Source: Sulfuritortus calidifontis
Lineage (GTDB): Bacteria; Pseudomonadota; Gammaproteobacteria; Burkholderiales; Thiobacillaceae
Assembly (NCBI RefSeq): GCF_003967275.1
Contig: NZ_AP018721.1
Location: 1,736,001-1,800,000 of the forward strand
DNA: 64,000 nucleotides
Direction of reading: 5' to 3'
Positions 27,192 to 36,229 of this stretch are shown one piece after another; the stretch's first letter is position 1; every line of letters begins with the position of its first letter. Below the pieces are notes generated by a model that was not told the origin of the DNA, did no database searches, and saw nothing but the letters and a program-made list of their open reading frames with translations. The translations under genes were made by a program, and so were the position numbers.

Positions 27192-27800
27192 ATGAAGCAA
27201 CAACTTTCCGAACTTTTCCACCGCCGTTACGCCTGTCACGCCTTCGAGCCGGGGCGCGCCGTCGCCGGCGCCGATCTCGAGTTCATCCTCGAAGCGGGCC
27301 GGCTGTCGCCTTCTTCCTTCGGCCTCGAGCACTGGAAGTTCCTCGTGGTGCAATCGCCCGAGCTCAAGCAGGCCCTGCAGGCCGCCTGCTTCCAGCAGCA
27401 ACAGGTCGGCAGCGCCGGGGCGGTGATCGTCATCCTGGCCAAGCTGGCCGAGCTGCAGCCTGACTCGTCCTACGTCCGCAAGCTCATGGAGCGGGAATAC
27501 CCGGCCGAGCAGCGGGCGCAGGCGCTGGACAATTATCGCAGCTTCCATGCCGCCACCGATGTGCGAGCCTGGAGCGTGAGCCAGTGCCACATCGCCGCCG
27601 CCAACATGATGCTCGCGGCCACCGCCGTCGGCCTCGATTCCTGTGCCATCGGCGGCTTCCTGCCGGACCAGGTGAAACAGATCCTGGACATCGACCCGGC
27701 GCAATACGAGGTCGCCCTGATCCTGCCCGTCGGCCATTGCGCGGAAAAACCGCACGAGAAGCGCCGCCTGCCCCTGGCCGAGCTGGTCGAATACCGCTGA
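27192..27800 (+). CDS. Nitroreductase-family oxidoreductase (NfsB-like)
   Basis: The 202-residue product shows the FMN-binding pattern of the family: HRRYACHAFEPG at the N terminus, LSPSSFGLEHWKFLVV, and AATAVGLDSCAIGGF with a final LPLAELVEYR. It should use NAD(P)H to reduce nitroaromatics, quinones or related substrates. The start is taken at 27192; an ATG at 27177 is the alternative, and neither has a strong ribosome site. It is translationally coupled to the ferritin-like gene (TGATG). Confidence 0.9.
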   Translation: MKQQLSELFHRRYACHAFEPGRAVAGADLEFILEAGRLSPSSFGLEHWKFLVVQSPELKQALQAACFQQQQVGSAGAVIVILAKLAELQPDSSYVRKLMEREYPAEQRAQALDNYRSFHAATDVRAWSVSQCHIAAANMMLAATAVGLDSCAIGGFLPDQVKQILDIDPAQYEVALILPVGHCAEKPHEKRRLPLAELVEYR

Positions 27801-28591
27801 TGTCGGCCGCGCGCGACGTCCATGCCGCGGCGCGCGCCGTGCTGGCCGAGCGCGATGTCGAAACAAAACTCAAAGGCGCCGAGCGGCTCTGGGCCGAGTG
27901 GAACGCGGGCCAACTGCAAACCGCCGATAGCGCCGAACCGGTCGCGCCCGATTTCGCCGGCCGGCCCGAGCGGCCGCTGCTGGTGCCGCCCAATCAATTG
28001 GCCAAGCGCACCCTGCGCGACCGCGAGGGGCATGCCGCGCTGATCCACGCCCTGGCCCATATCGAATTCAACGCCATCAACCTCGCGCTCGACGCCGTCT
28101 GCCGCTACCCCGGCCTGCCCGAGGGCTTCTATCGCGACTGGCTGCAGGTGGCGGCGGAAGAGGCCGAGCACTTCGGCCTGCTGCGCGATCACCTGCGCAC
28201 GCTGGGCTACGACTACGGCGATTTTCCCGCCCACGACGGCCTGATGCAGATGGCGCGCGCCACCGCCGACGCCCCCTTGGCGCGCATGGCCCTGGTGCCA
28301 AGGCTGCTCGAGGCGCGCGGCCTGGACGCCACGCCCGAGATCCAGCAGAAGCTGCGCGGCTATGGCGATGCCGCGGGCGCCGCCATCCTCGACATCATCC
28401 TGCGTGACGAAATCGGCCACGTCGCGGCGGGCGACCGTTGGTTCCGCCACTTATGCAGCTTGCGTGGCCTGACGCCGGAGGCCGCCTATCGGGATCTGCT
28501 CGGACGCTACCGGGCGCCCAGGCCGCGCCGGCCGGTGAACACCGAGGCCCGGCTGCGCGCCGGTTTCAGCGAAGCGGAACTGGACGCCCTG

Positions 28592-28606
<15 letters not shown>
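27800..28606 (+). CDS. DUF455 ferritin-like protein
   Basis: The 268-residue all-helical product has the paired carboxylate-histidine pattern expected of a di-iron ferritin-like fold: ALAHIEFNAINLALD, then AAEEAEHFGLLRDHL and later RDEIGHVAAGDRW. The family is described from sequence (DUF455) and lacks an established role; an oxygen-dependent redox function is plausible. It overlaps the nitroreductase stop by one base and converges on pgl with a 15-nt overlap of the coding ends. Confidence 0.9.
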
Positions 28607-29278
<672 letters not shown>

Positions 29279-29315
29279 AAGGTAAAATTACACCCTTTTC
29301 GCATCAGGGTCAGCC

Positions 29316-30092
29316 ATGACGCCCGTTCTCGTCTTCGACATCGAAACCATCCCCGACATCGAGGGGCTGCGTCGCCTCTACGACGTGACCCCGGACACCA
29401 CGGACCGCGACGTCGGCGAAATGGCCCTGCTGTTCCGCCGGCAGAAGACCGGCTCCGACTTCCTGCCCCTGCATCTGCACCGCGTGGTCACCATCTCCTG
29501 CGCCCTGCGCTCGAAAGACGGCTTCAAGGTCTTTTCGCTGTCCGAGCCCGAGGCCGCCGAGGCCGAGATCGTCCAGCGCTTCTTCGACGGCCTCGAGAAG
29601 TACACGCCGCAGATCGTGTCCTGGAACGGCGGCGGCTTCGACCTGCCGGTGCTGCACTACCGCGCCATGCGGCACAAGGTCACCGCCCCGCGTTACTGGG
29701 ACATGGGCGAGGACGACAAGGAGTTCAAGTGGAACAACTACATCAGCCGCTACCACACCCGCCACTTGGACCTGATGGACCTGCTGGCCCTCTACCAGCC
29801 CCGGGCCAACGCGCCCCTGGATGAGCTGGCCAAGCTGTTCGGCTTTCCCGGCAAACTGGGCATGGACGGCAGCCGCGTGTGGGAGGCCTACCAGGCCGGC
29901 CAGATCGCTGCGATCCGCGACTACTGCGAGACCGACGTGGTGAACACCTATCTGGTCTACCTGCGTTTCCAATTGATGCGCGGCATGCTGACCCACGAGC
30001 AGTATGAACGCGAGCTGCAGCTGGTGCGCGACATGCTGTCCGGCATCGGTGCCGGGCACTGGAGAGAATTCCTGGCGGCCTGGCAGGACTAA
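29316..30092 (+). CDS. PolB-like 3'-5' exonuclease (DEDDy)
   Basis: The 258-residue product carries exonuclease motifs Exo I FDIETIPD, Exo II SWNGGGFDLPVL and Exo III YCETDVVNTYLVY. This is the predicted PolB-like exonuclease family, a stand-alone proofreading-type domain. The genes on either side do not explain its role; DNA repair or RNA turnover are both possible. A short repeat (30101-30180) separates it from rlmD. Confidence 0.9.
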   Translation: MTPVLVFDIETIPDIEGLRRLYDVTPDTTDRDVGEMALLFRRQKTGSDFLPLHLHRVVTISCALRSKDGFKVFSLSEPEAAEAEIVQRFFDGLEKYTPQIVSWNGGGFDLPVLHYRAMRHKVTAPRYWDMGEDDKEFKWNNYISRYHTRHLDLMDLLALYQPRANAPLDELAKLFGFPGKLGMDGSRVWEAYQAGQIAAIRDYCETDVVNTYLVYLRFQLMRGMLTHEQYERELQLVRDMLSGIGAGHWREFLAAWQD

Positions 30093-30100
30093 ACCAATTC

Positions 30101-30180
30101 GTCATTCCGGGCGTGGAGCGAAGCTCCATTGACCCGGAATCCAGAAAATAAAACTGGATTCCTGCTTTCGCGGGAATGAC
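30101..30180. repeat. REP-like palindromic element
   Basis: Outer arms GTCATTCC (30101-30108) and GGAATGAC (30173-30180) flank GGAATCCAG / CTGGATTCC (30136-30144/30154-30162) and a small GGAGC/GCTCC hairpin. This is a nested palindrome of the dispersed type common in betaproteobacteria. Confidence 0.75.
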
Positions 30181-30195
30181 AAAACCTAAAACAGC

Positions 30196-31509
30196 ATGAG
30201 CACCCCACCCACCCCACCGCTGTACATCGAATCCCTCGACCACGAAGGCCGCGGCGTCGCGCACCTCGACGGCAAGGCCATCTTCGTCGAGGGCGGCCTG
30301 CCCGGCGAGCTGGTCATCCACTCCAGCTACCGCAAGAAACCGACCTACGAGCAGGCCCAGGTCACCCAGATCATCAAGGCCAGCCCCAACCGGGTGACGC
30401 CGGCCTGCCGCTGGTTCGGCATCTGCGGCGGCTGCTCGCACCAGCATCTGCACGAATCGGCCCAGGTCGCGGCCAAGCAGCGGGTGCTGGAAGATTGTTT
30501 CGAACACATCGGCAAGGTCACGCCGGAAACCATGCTCTCACCCATCCACGGCCCGGCCTGGGGCTACCGCACCCGCGCCCGGCTGTCGGTGCGCAACGTG
30601 ATCAAGAAGGGCGGCGTCCTGGTCGGCTTCCACGAAAAGCGTAGCAGCTATGTCGCCGACATGACCAGCTGCGAGGTGCTGCCGCCCAAGGTCTCGGCCC
30701 TGCTGCCCCTGTTCCGCGACTTCGTCGCCGACCTGTCCATCCGCGACCGCCTGCCGCAGATCGAACTGGCCGCGGGGGAGAACGTCACCGTGCTGGTACT
30801 GCGCATCCTGGAACCCTTGTCGGCCGAGGACGAAGTGAAGGTGCGCGCCTTCGCCGATCAACATGAGGTGCAATTCTGGCTGCAGCCGAAAGGCCCCGAC
30901 ACCGCCTATCCCTTCCACCCCCTGGATGCGCCGGAGCTCAGCTACAGCCTGCCGGAATTTAATCTCATCATGCCCTTCCGGCCGACCGAGTTCACCCAGG
31001 TCAACCACGGCATCAACCGCATGCTGGTGCGCCGCGCCATGCGCATGCTCGACTCCCAGCCGGGCGAGCGCATTGCCGACTTCTTCTGCGGTCTGGGCAA
31101 CTTCACCCTGCCCATCGCCCGCTCCGGTGCGACCGTGCTCGGCATCGAAGGCAGCCAAAGCCTGGTCGAGCGCGCCATGGAGAACGCCAAGCGTAACGGC
31201 CTGAGCGGCAACACCGAGTTCCGCGTCGCCGACCTGTTCCAGATGACAGAGGAGAGCTACGCCGCCCTGGGCGAATTCGACAAGCTCTTGATCGACCCGC
31301 CGCGCGACGGCGCCATCGAACTGGTGAAGTCGCTGCCGGAGCGGGGCGGGCCGCGCCGCATCGTCTACGTCTCCTGCAGCCCGGCCACCCTGGCTAGAGA
31401 CGCCGCAGTGCTGGTGCACCAGAAGGGCTATGCGCTCAAGGCCGCCGGCGTGGCCAACATGTTCCCGCACACCGCCCACGTCGAATCCATCGCCTTGTTC
31501 GAGCGGTAG
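30196..31509 (+). CDS. rlmD: 23S rRNA (uracil-1939-C5)-methyltransferase
   Basis: The 437-residue product has an N-terminal TRAM domain, an iron-sulfur motif [13 protein letters not shown] with a further Cys in TSCEVL, and a SAM-binding [12 protein letters not shown]. The catalytic cysteine motif is [11 protein letters not shown]. Length matches E. coli RlmD (433). It methylates U1939 of 23S rRNA. The frame closes 165 nt before the BI-1 gene, and the two converge on a terminator hairpin. Confidence 0.95.
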   Translation: MSTPPTPPLYIESLDHEGRGVAHLDGKAIFVEGGLPGELVIHSSYRKKPTYEQAQVTQIIKASPNRVTPACRWFGICGGCSHQHLHESAQVAAKQRVLEDCFEHIGKVTPETMLSPIHGPAWGYRTRARLSVRNVIKKGGVLVGFHEKRSSYVADMTSCEVLPPKVSALLPLFRDFVADLSIRDRLPQIELAAGENVTVLVLRILEPLSAEDEVKVRAFADQHEVQFWLQPKGPDTAYPFHPLDAPELSYSLPEFNLIMPFRPTEFTQVNHGINRMLVRRAMRMLDSQPGERIADFFCGLGNFTLPIARSGATVLGIEGSQSLVERAMENAKRNGLSGNTEFRVADLFQMTEESYAALGEFDKLLIDPPRDGAIELVKSLPERGGPRRIVYVSCSPATLARDAAVLVHQKGYALKAAGVANMFPHTAHVESIALFER

Positions 31510-31535
31510 AACACAGCCGCGTAGCGACCGCGTCC

Positions 31536-31559
31536 CTCTCCCCCGCAAGCGGGGGAGAG
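31536..31559. repeat. Perfect GC palindrome downstream of rlmD
   Basis: An 11-bp perfect stem CTCTCCCCCGC / GCGGGGGAGAG with a 2-nt loop. It resembles other C/G palindromes at 18285, 41343 and 54038. A weaker dispersed palindrome starting GTAGGACGC and ending CCTAC follows at 31588-31620. Confidence 0.65.
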
Positions 31560-31632
31560 TTAGGAGAGAGGGCAATCCCCGGCGTTGTAGGACGCATTAC
31601 GCTGCGCCATTCGGCCCTACCGCCGAACCAAC

Positions 31633-31659
31633 AAAAAAGCGGCCGAGGCCGCCTTTTTT
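31633..31659. terminator. Bidirectional terminator between rlmD and the BI-1 gene
   Basis: AAAAAAGCGGCC and GGCCGC-TTTTTT (31633-31659) form a 6-bp GC stem flanked by A and T runs on both sides, so it can stop transcription from either convergent gene. Confidence 0.85.
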
Positions 31660-31673
31660 ATCGCCGCGAGGCT

Positions 31674-32369
31674 TTACTCGCGCTCACCCATCAGCGCCAT
31701 CAACAACTGCAGCAGGTTGACGAACAGGTTGTAGATGTCGAGGTAGATCGCCAGGGTGGCCATGACGTAGTTGGTCTCGCCGCCGTTCACGATGCGGGAG
31801 ACGTCGTACAGGATGAAGGCCGAGAACAGCAGCACCGCCACGGCGGACAGGGTCAGGGCCAGGGCCGGGATCTGGAAGAACAGATTGGCCAGGCTGGCGA
31901 CGATCAGCAACACGATGCCGACCAGCAGGAACTTGCCCATGAAGCTGAAGTCCTTCTTGGTCACGGTGGCGATGCCGGCCAGGGTGAAGAAGATGGCGCC
32001 GGTGCCGCCCGCGGCCAGGCCGATGATCTCGCCGCCGTTCTTCAGGCTCAGGGCCACCTGCAGGACCGGGCCGAGCATCAGGCCCATGAAGCCGGTGAGG
32101 GCCAGCAGCAGGACCACGCCCATGGCGCTGTTGCGGGTGGCGTTGATGGCGAAGAACAGGCCCATCATCACGGCCAGCATGATCACGGCAGACAGGATCG
32201 GGCTGCCGGCCATGAAGCTGAAGTCCATGGACAGGCCGACCAGGGCGCCGATCAGGGTCGGAATCATGGTCAGGCCCAGCATCATGTAGGTGTTGCGCAG
32301 GACCTTGTTGCGGGAAACGTCGAGAGTAGTCGAGGCGTTGTAGCCGGTCAGGTCGTATTGCGGTTGCAT
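31674..32369 (-). CDS. Bax inhibitor-1/YccA family membrane protein
   Basis: The 231-residue product has seven hydrophobic spans and the family segment [20 protein letters not shown], with a C-terminal [14 protein letters not shown]. The N terminus [11 protein letters not shown] is soluble. Related YccA of E. coli modulates the FtsH protease, and family members are often calcium-leak channels; either role is possible. A promoter region of about 140 nt separates it from the divergent lysC. Confidence 0.95.
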   Translation of the reverse strand: MQPQYDLTGYNASTTLDVSRNKVLRNTYMMLGLTMIPTLIGALVGLSMDFSFMAGSPILSAVIMLAVMMGLFFAINATRNSAMGVVLLLALTGFMGLMLGPVLQVALSLKNGGEIIGLAAGGTGAIFFTLAGIATVTKKDFSFMGKFLLVGIVLLIVASLANLFFQIPALALTLSAVAVLLFSAFILYDVSRIVNGGETNYVMATLAIYLDIYNLFVNLLQLLMALMGERE

Positions 32370-32507
32370 GCGGGTTGGCTCCGTGCAGTGAGGAAAACAG
32401 CCCTAAGACTAGCGGCAGCAGGCGAAAGTTTCAATCTTCGGCCGCTGGCTGCCGGCACCCCGGATCGGGTAGAATTGTCGCTTTTTCAAGCGCTTGTTTC
32501 CACCATC

Positions 32508-33737
32508 ATGGCATTGATTGTCCAAAAATACGGCGGCACCTCGGTCGGCTCGATCGAGCGCATCCGCAACGTGGCCGAGCGGGTCGCCAAGTTCAAGATG
32601 CTGGGGCATCAGGTGGTCGTGGTGGTCTCCGCCATGTCCGGCGAGACCAACCGCCTGATCGGCCTGGCCAAGGAGATTCAGAAGGAACCCGATCCGCGCG
32701 AGCTGGACGTACTGGTCTCCACCGGCGAGCAGGTCACCATCGCCCTGCTGGCCATGGCCCTGAAAGACCTGGGCCTCAAGGCCAAGAGCTATACCGGCAG
32801 CCAAGTGCGCATCCTGACCGACGATGCCCACACCAAGGCCCGCATCCTCGCCATCGACGAAGAGAACATGCGGCGCGATCTGGACAGCGGCCATGTCGTG
32901 GTCGTCGCTGGTTTCCAAGGCGTCGACGAGAAGGGCAACATCACCACCCTCGGCCGCGGCGGCTCGGACACCACGGGGGTCGCCCTGGCCGCGGCGCTCA
33001 AGGCCGACGAGTGCCAGATCTACACCGACGTCGACGGCGTCTACACCACCGACCCGCGCATCGTGCCCGAGGCGCGCAAGCTGGAGACCATCACCTTCGA
33101 GGAGATGCTGGAACTGGCCAGCCTCGGCTCCAAGGTGCTGCAGATCCGCTCTGTGGAGTTCGCCGGCAAGTACAAGGTTAAACTGCGCGTGCTCTCCAGC
33201 TTCCAGGAGGAAGGCGAAGGCACGCTGATCACGTTCGAGGAAGACACCATGGAACAGCCCATCATCTCCGGCATCGCCTTCAACCGCGACGAAGCCAAAC
33301 TCACCATCCTGGGCGTGCCCGACAAGCCGGGCGTGGCCGGCCTGATCCTGGCCCCGATCGCCGATGCCAATATCGACGTCGACATGATCGTGCAGAACGT
33401 CGGCCACGACGGCACCACCGACTTCTCCTTCACCGTGCACCGCAACGAGTTCAAGAAGGCGATGGACGTGCTCAACGGCGTCAAGACCGAGATCGGCGCC
33501 CGCCAGGTGACAGGCGACGACAAGATCGCCAAGGTCTCCATCGTCGGCGTCGGCATGCGCACCCATGCCGGCATCGCCAGCAAGATGTTCAAGGCCCTGG
33601 CTGCCGAGAACATCAACATCCAGATGATCTCCACCTCGGAAATCAAGATCTCCGTCGTGGTCGAAGACAAGTACATGGAGCTGGCCGTCCGCGCCCTGCA
33701 CCAAGCCTTCGAACTGGACAAGGCGCCCGCTGCTTAA
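32508..33737 (+). CDS. lysC: Aspartate kinase
   Basis: The 409-residue protein begins [19 protein letters not shown] (the ATP/aspartate-binding KYGGTS), continues with [16 protein letters not shown] and ends with two ACT domains, including [16 protein letters not shown]. It phosphorylates aspartate at the head of the lysine, methionine and threonine pathway. An in-frame ATG at 33249 with a good ribosome site would give a 162-residue ACT-only subunit, as known for class II enzymes of Bacillus. Ser/Thr residues for feedback lie in the ACT domains. Confidence 0.96.
   Translation: MALIVQKYGGTSVGSIERIRNVAERVAKFKMLGHQVVVVVSAMSGETNRLIGLAKEIQKEPDPRELDVLVSTGEQVTIALLAMALKDLGLKAKSYTGSQVRILTDDAHTKARILAIDEENMRRDLDSGHVVVVAGFQGVDEKGNITTLGRGGSDTTGVALAAALKADECQIYTDVDGVYTTDPRIVPEARKLETITFEEMLELASLGSKVLQIRSVEFAGKYKVKLRVLSSFQEEGEGTLITFEEDTMEQPIISGIAFNRDEAKLTILGVPDKPGVAGLILAPIADANIDVDMIVQNVGHDGTTDFSFTVHRNEFKKAMDVLNGVKTEIGARQVTGDDKIAKVSIVGVGMRTHAGIASKMFKALAAENINIQMISTSEIKISVVVEDKYMELAVRALHQAFELDKAPAA
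33237..33251 (+). promoter_or_regulatory. Internal ribosome site and start codon in lysC
   Basis: GAGGAAG (33237-33243) lies 5 nt before the in-frame ATG at 33249, codon 248 of lysC. The product would contain only the ACT domains, the arrangement described for the beta subunit of class II aspartokinases. Confidence 0.6.
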
Positions 33738-33750
33738 TTGCTTTTTAGGG

Positions 33751-33798
33751 GCCGCGCGGGTATCCTTGCGCGGCCTTGTCCCGCTTGAATGCGGGACG
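33751..33798 (+). terminator. Tandem hairpins downstream of lysC
   Basis: Two perfect stems follow the stop: GGCCGCGC/GCGCGGCC (33751-33758/33769-33776) and GTCCCGC/GCGGGAC (33779-33785/33792-33798), the latter followed by GTTTC. They are likely to terminate lysC before the tRNA genes. Confidence 0.6.
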
Positions 33799-33871
33799 TT
33801 TCGGTTCCGGCCGCCGCTTCGCGGCTTAACATCCAAATACGGATGTCAGCCTGCACCGAAACTTCGTTTTT

Positions 33872-33964
33872 GGAGACGTGACCGAGAGGCCGAAGGTGCT
33901 CCCCTGCTAAGGGAGTATGCGGGCAAAACCTGCATCGTGGGTTCGAATCCCACCGTCTCCGCCA
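33872..33964 (+). tRNA. tRNA-Ser (GCU)
   Basis: The 93-nt gene has acceptor stem GGAGACG/CGTCTCC, a long variable arm (GGGAGTATGCGGGC...), anticodon GCT at 33906-33908, T-loop GGTTCGAATCC and an encoded CCA. Any protein frame read from the opposite strand here (VGFEPT-like) is an artefact of the tRNA. Confidence 0.97.
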
Positions 33965-34002
33965 AATAAAAATGGACCCGTACGGGTCCATTTTTATTTG
34001 GC
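33961..34002. terminator. 42-nt perfect palindrome overlapping the tRNA-Ser CCA end
   Basis: Every base from 33961 to 34002 pairs symmetrically around the centre at GTAC (33980-33983). It includes the GCCA 3' end of tRNA-Ser, a GGACCC/GGGTCC stem and A/T-rich flanks ending in TTTTTATTT, so it works as a Rho-independent terminator in both directions. Confidence 0.85.
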
Positions 34003-34136
34003 ATAGCCGATGGGTGAAAAGAACCCACCGGTTCGCCGAGCAAGCACCGCTTGCGAGGGACGCCCGTAGGGCGGTCCCGGAGCGCAGCGGAGGGACGAGG
34101 GTTTGGCGGCAGCAACGCCAAACCCGAGCAATCCCA
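33983..34136 (+). repeat. 154-nt direct repeat, copy 1
   Basis: This block recurs at 34174-34327 with two mismatches (GGCGGCAGC against GGCGAAAGC). It contains its own hairpin GGGTTTGGCG/CGCCAAACCC and starts inside the tRNA-Ser terminator. A third, partial copy of the TTTTTATTTGGC end lies near 34349-34360. The antisense frames here encode no known protein. Confidence 0.85.
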
Positions 34137-34173
34137 CCGCTACCACCACCATCCCACACTGTAAAAAAACCGG

Positions 34174-34327
34174 CGGGTCCATTTTTATTTGGCATAGCCG
34201 ATGGGTGAAAAGAACCCACCGGTTCGCCGAGCAAGCACCGCTTGCGAGGGACGCCCGTAGGGCGGTCCCGGAGCGCAGCGGAGGGACGAGGGTTTGGCGA
34301 AAGCAACGCCAAACCCGAGCAATCCCA
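34174..34327 (+). repeat. 154-nt direct repeat, copy 2
   Basis: Exact offset of 191 nt from copy 1 at 33983-34136, with two mismatches. It lies between tRNA-Ser and tRNA-Arg and holds no gene. Confidence 0.85.
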
Positions 34328-34423
34328 TCCCCACTCGAAAACTGGAACCTGGCGAAGGTTTTTATTTGGCCGGATGGCGCAAGGCACATCGCAGGGAAAA
34401 TCCATTCATCCTGCAAATACCCT

Positions 34424-34451
34424 TTGCACACCCGACAGTTTTCTATATAAT
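34424..34451 (+). promoter_or_regulatory. Sigma-70 promoter of the tRNA-Arg/tRNA-Asp unit
   Basis: TTGCAC (34424-34429) and the consensus TATAAT (34446-34451) are 16 nt apart, placing the transcript start about 7 nt before the tRNA-Arg 5' end. Confidence 0.85.
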
Positions 34452-34464
34452 TCGCGCCTTCGTT

Positions 34465-34541
34465 GCGCCCGTAGCTCAGCTGGATAGAGTACCTGGCTAC
34501 GAACCAGGGGGTCAGGAGTTCGAATCTCTTCGGGCGCGCCA
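34465..34541 (+). tRNA. tRNA-Arg (ACG)
   Basis: The 77-nt gene has acceptor stem GCGCCCG/CGGGCGC, anticodon ACG at 34499-34501, T-loop AGTTCGAATCT and encoded CCA. A34 would be edited to inosine by TadA. It follows a strong promoter. Confidence 0.97.
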
Positions 34542-34551
34542 GTCAGTTCGC

Positions 34552-34578
34552 AAGGGGCTGCCAAAACAGCCCCTTTGC
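34552..34578 (+). terminator. Hairpin between tRNA-Arg and tRNA-Asp
   Basis: AAGGGGCTG/CAGCCCCTT (34552-34560/34567-34575) forms a 9-bp stem followed by TGCTT. It may attenuate rather than stop transcription, since tRNA-Asp has no separate promoter that I can see. Confidence 0.55.
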
Positions 34579-34594
34579 TTTGCAAGTCACGCGC

Positions 34595-34671
34595 GGAGCG
34601 GTAGTTCAGTCGGTTAGAATACCGGCCTGTCACGCCGGGGGTCGCGGGTTCGAGTCCCGTCCGCTCCGCCA
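34595..34671 (+). tRNA. tRNA-Asp (GUC)
   Basis: The 77-nt gene has acceptor stem GGAGCGG/CCGCTCC, anticodon GTC at 34629-34631, T-loop GGGTTCGAGTCCC and encoded CCA. Confidence 0.97.
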
Positions 34672-34980
34672 CCTTTTCCCCTCGATGTTCTCGTCGAATC
34701 CCGCCAGATAAATACGGGATTTCGACCTGACCATCTCCGTAGTTTCCCTTAGTCGCAGCCATCGGCCTTCAGAAATGCAGCCAACGACCGATAGCTCTGG
34801 CAATGCCCAGCATTCACATCGCCCTCGACCGGTCAGACCGGAATTCCGAAACCCAGGCCTGGAGCGGTACCCCATTGCACCCCCGAGCATCGACGTGGGC
34901 TGCGCACTACTTAAGTAACCCACACTAATTGCTTGATTTGTCTGGCATCACAATAATTCAGCCAGGAGCCAAAGCCAGCC
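34672..34980 (+). other. Intergenic region before the HD-GYP gene
   Basis: These 309 nt contain no gene I can support; frames on the minus strand are antisense copies of tRNA sequence. The last part includes CAGGAG (34961-34966), the likely ribosome site of the following gene, and A/T-rich promoter-like DNA near 34915-34945. Confidence 0.6.
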
Positions 34981-36213
34981 ATGGGTAAATCAGACACCTC
35001 GTCCAACATCAAGAAAGTCGCCGTCTCCCAGTTGAAATCGGGCATGTATATCCACGATCTCAACTGCGGCTGGATGGACCACCCTTTCCTGACCAACCAG
35101 TTCCCCATCAAGGACGATGCCACGCTGCGCACCCTGGGCACGCTGGGTATCCGCGAGGTCTATATCGACACCGCGAAGGGCCTGGATGTCGGCGATGCGC
35201 CGACCGAGCACGAGGTGAAGCAGGAGATCGCCCAGACCATGGAGGCGATCGCCAACGAGCCGGCCCTGCCGATGCCCGTTTCTCTGGAACAGGAAATCGG
35301 CCGCGCCCGCGCCCTGCACAAAGAGGCCAACCAGATCACCAAGAACATGCTCAAGGACCTGCGCCTGGGCAAGCAGATCGAGGTGGAAAAGGTCGAGCCG
35401 CTGGTCGAGGGCATGATCGATTCGATCTTCCGCAACCCCAATGCCATCCTGCCCTTGGGCCGACTGAAGGACCACGACAGCTACACCTTCCAGCATTCGG
35501 TCTCGGTCTGCACCCTGATGATCGCCTTTTCCCGCGGCCTCAAGCTGGAGCGGCCGATCATCAAGGAAATCGCCATGGGCGCCCTGCTGCACGACGTCGG
35601 CAAGGCCAAGGTGCCGGACGAGATTCTGAACAAGCCGGCCAAGCTGACCGATGCCGAGTTCGACAAGATGAAGTCCCACGTGGTGCAGAGCATCATCATC
35701 CTGCAGAACACGCCGGGCATCACCAAGGTCATGCTCGACGTTGCCGGCCAGCACCACGAGCGCTTCGACGGCACCGGCTATCCGAACAAGCTCAAGGGCG
35801 AGCAGATCTCGCTCTACGGCCAGATGGGCGCCATCGTCGACGTCTACGACGCCATCACCTCCGAGCGTGTCTACCACAAGGGCATGCCGGCGCCGGCCGC
35901 GATGGCCAAGCTGCTCGAATGGAGCAAGTTCCACTTCAACCCGGAACTGGTACGCGCCTACATCAAGGCGGTCGGCATCTATCCGACCGGCTCGCTGGTC
36001 CGGCTGGAAAGCGGCCGGCTCGGCATCGTCATCGAACAGCATCCGGAAAAGATGCTGCAGCCGGTGGTCAAGGCCTTCTACAGCGCCAAGAAGCAGCACT
36101 ACCTGCCGCCCGAGGTGATCGACTTGGCCAAGCCGTCCTGCCAGGACCGCATCGTCGGCCACGAGTCGTTCGAGACCTGGGGCATCGACGCCGCCAAGTG
36201 GCTGCCCGTCTAA
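34981..36213 (+). CDS. HD-GYP c-di-GMP phosphodiesterase
   Basis: The 410-residue product has an N-terminal DUF3391 domain (VSQLKSGMYIHDLNCGWMDH) and an intact HD-GYP domain: ALLHDVGKAKVPDEIL, HHERFDGTGYP, and VDVYDAITSERVYHKG. Metal-binding residues are complete, so it should hydrolyse c-di-GMP. It is isolated from other genes, about 300 nt after the tRNA-Asp gene. A degenerate relative lies at 18991. Confidence 0.95.
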   Translation: MGKSDTSSNIKKVAVSQLKSGMYIHDLNCGWMDHPFLTNQFPIKDDATLRTLGTLGIREVYIDTAKGLDVGDAPTEHEVKQEIAQTMEAIANEPALPMPVSLEQEIGRARALHKEANQITKNMLKDLRLGKQIEVEKVEPLVEGMIDSIFRNPNAILPLGRLKDHDSYTFQHSVSVCTLMIAFSRGLKLERPIIKEIAMGALLHDVGKAKVPDEILNKPAKLTDAEFDKMKSHVVQSIIILQNTPGITKVMLDVAGQHHERFDGTGYPNKLKGEQISLYGQMGAIVDVYDAITSERVYHKGMPAPAAMAKLLEWSKFHFNPELVRAYIKAVGIYPTGSLVRLESGRLGIVIEQHPEKMLQPVVKAFYSAKKQHYLPPEVIDLAKPSCQDRIVGHESFETWGIDAAKWLPV

Positions 36214-36229
36214 TCCCGACCGAATCAGT

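Noticed and set aside
33983-34327. CRISPR-like reading of the tandem block between the tRNA genes
   Set aside because: There are only two long copies with a 191-nt period, no short repeats with unique spacers, and no cas gene.
33734-34431. Leftward frames ending in sequences such as ETVGFEPT and RRWDSNPR
   Set aside because: These are antisense translations of the tRNA-Ser gene and the duplicated non-coding block, a well-known annotation artefact.
34406-34923. Leftward frames containing RTGLEPATPG and EEIRTPDPLV
   Set aside because: They are antisense translations of tRNA-Asp and tRNA-Arg, not proteins.
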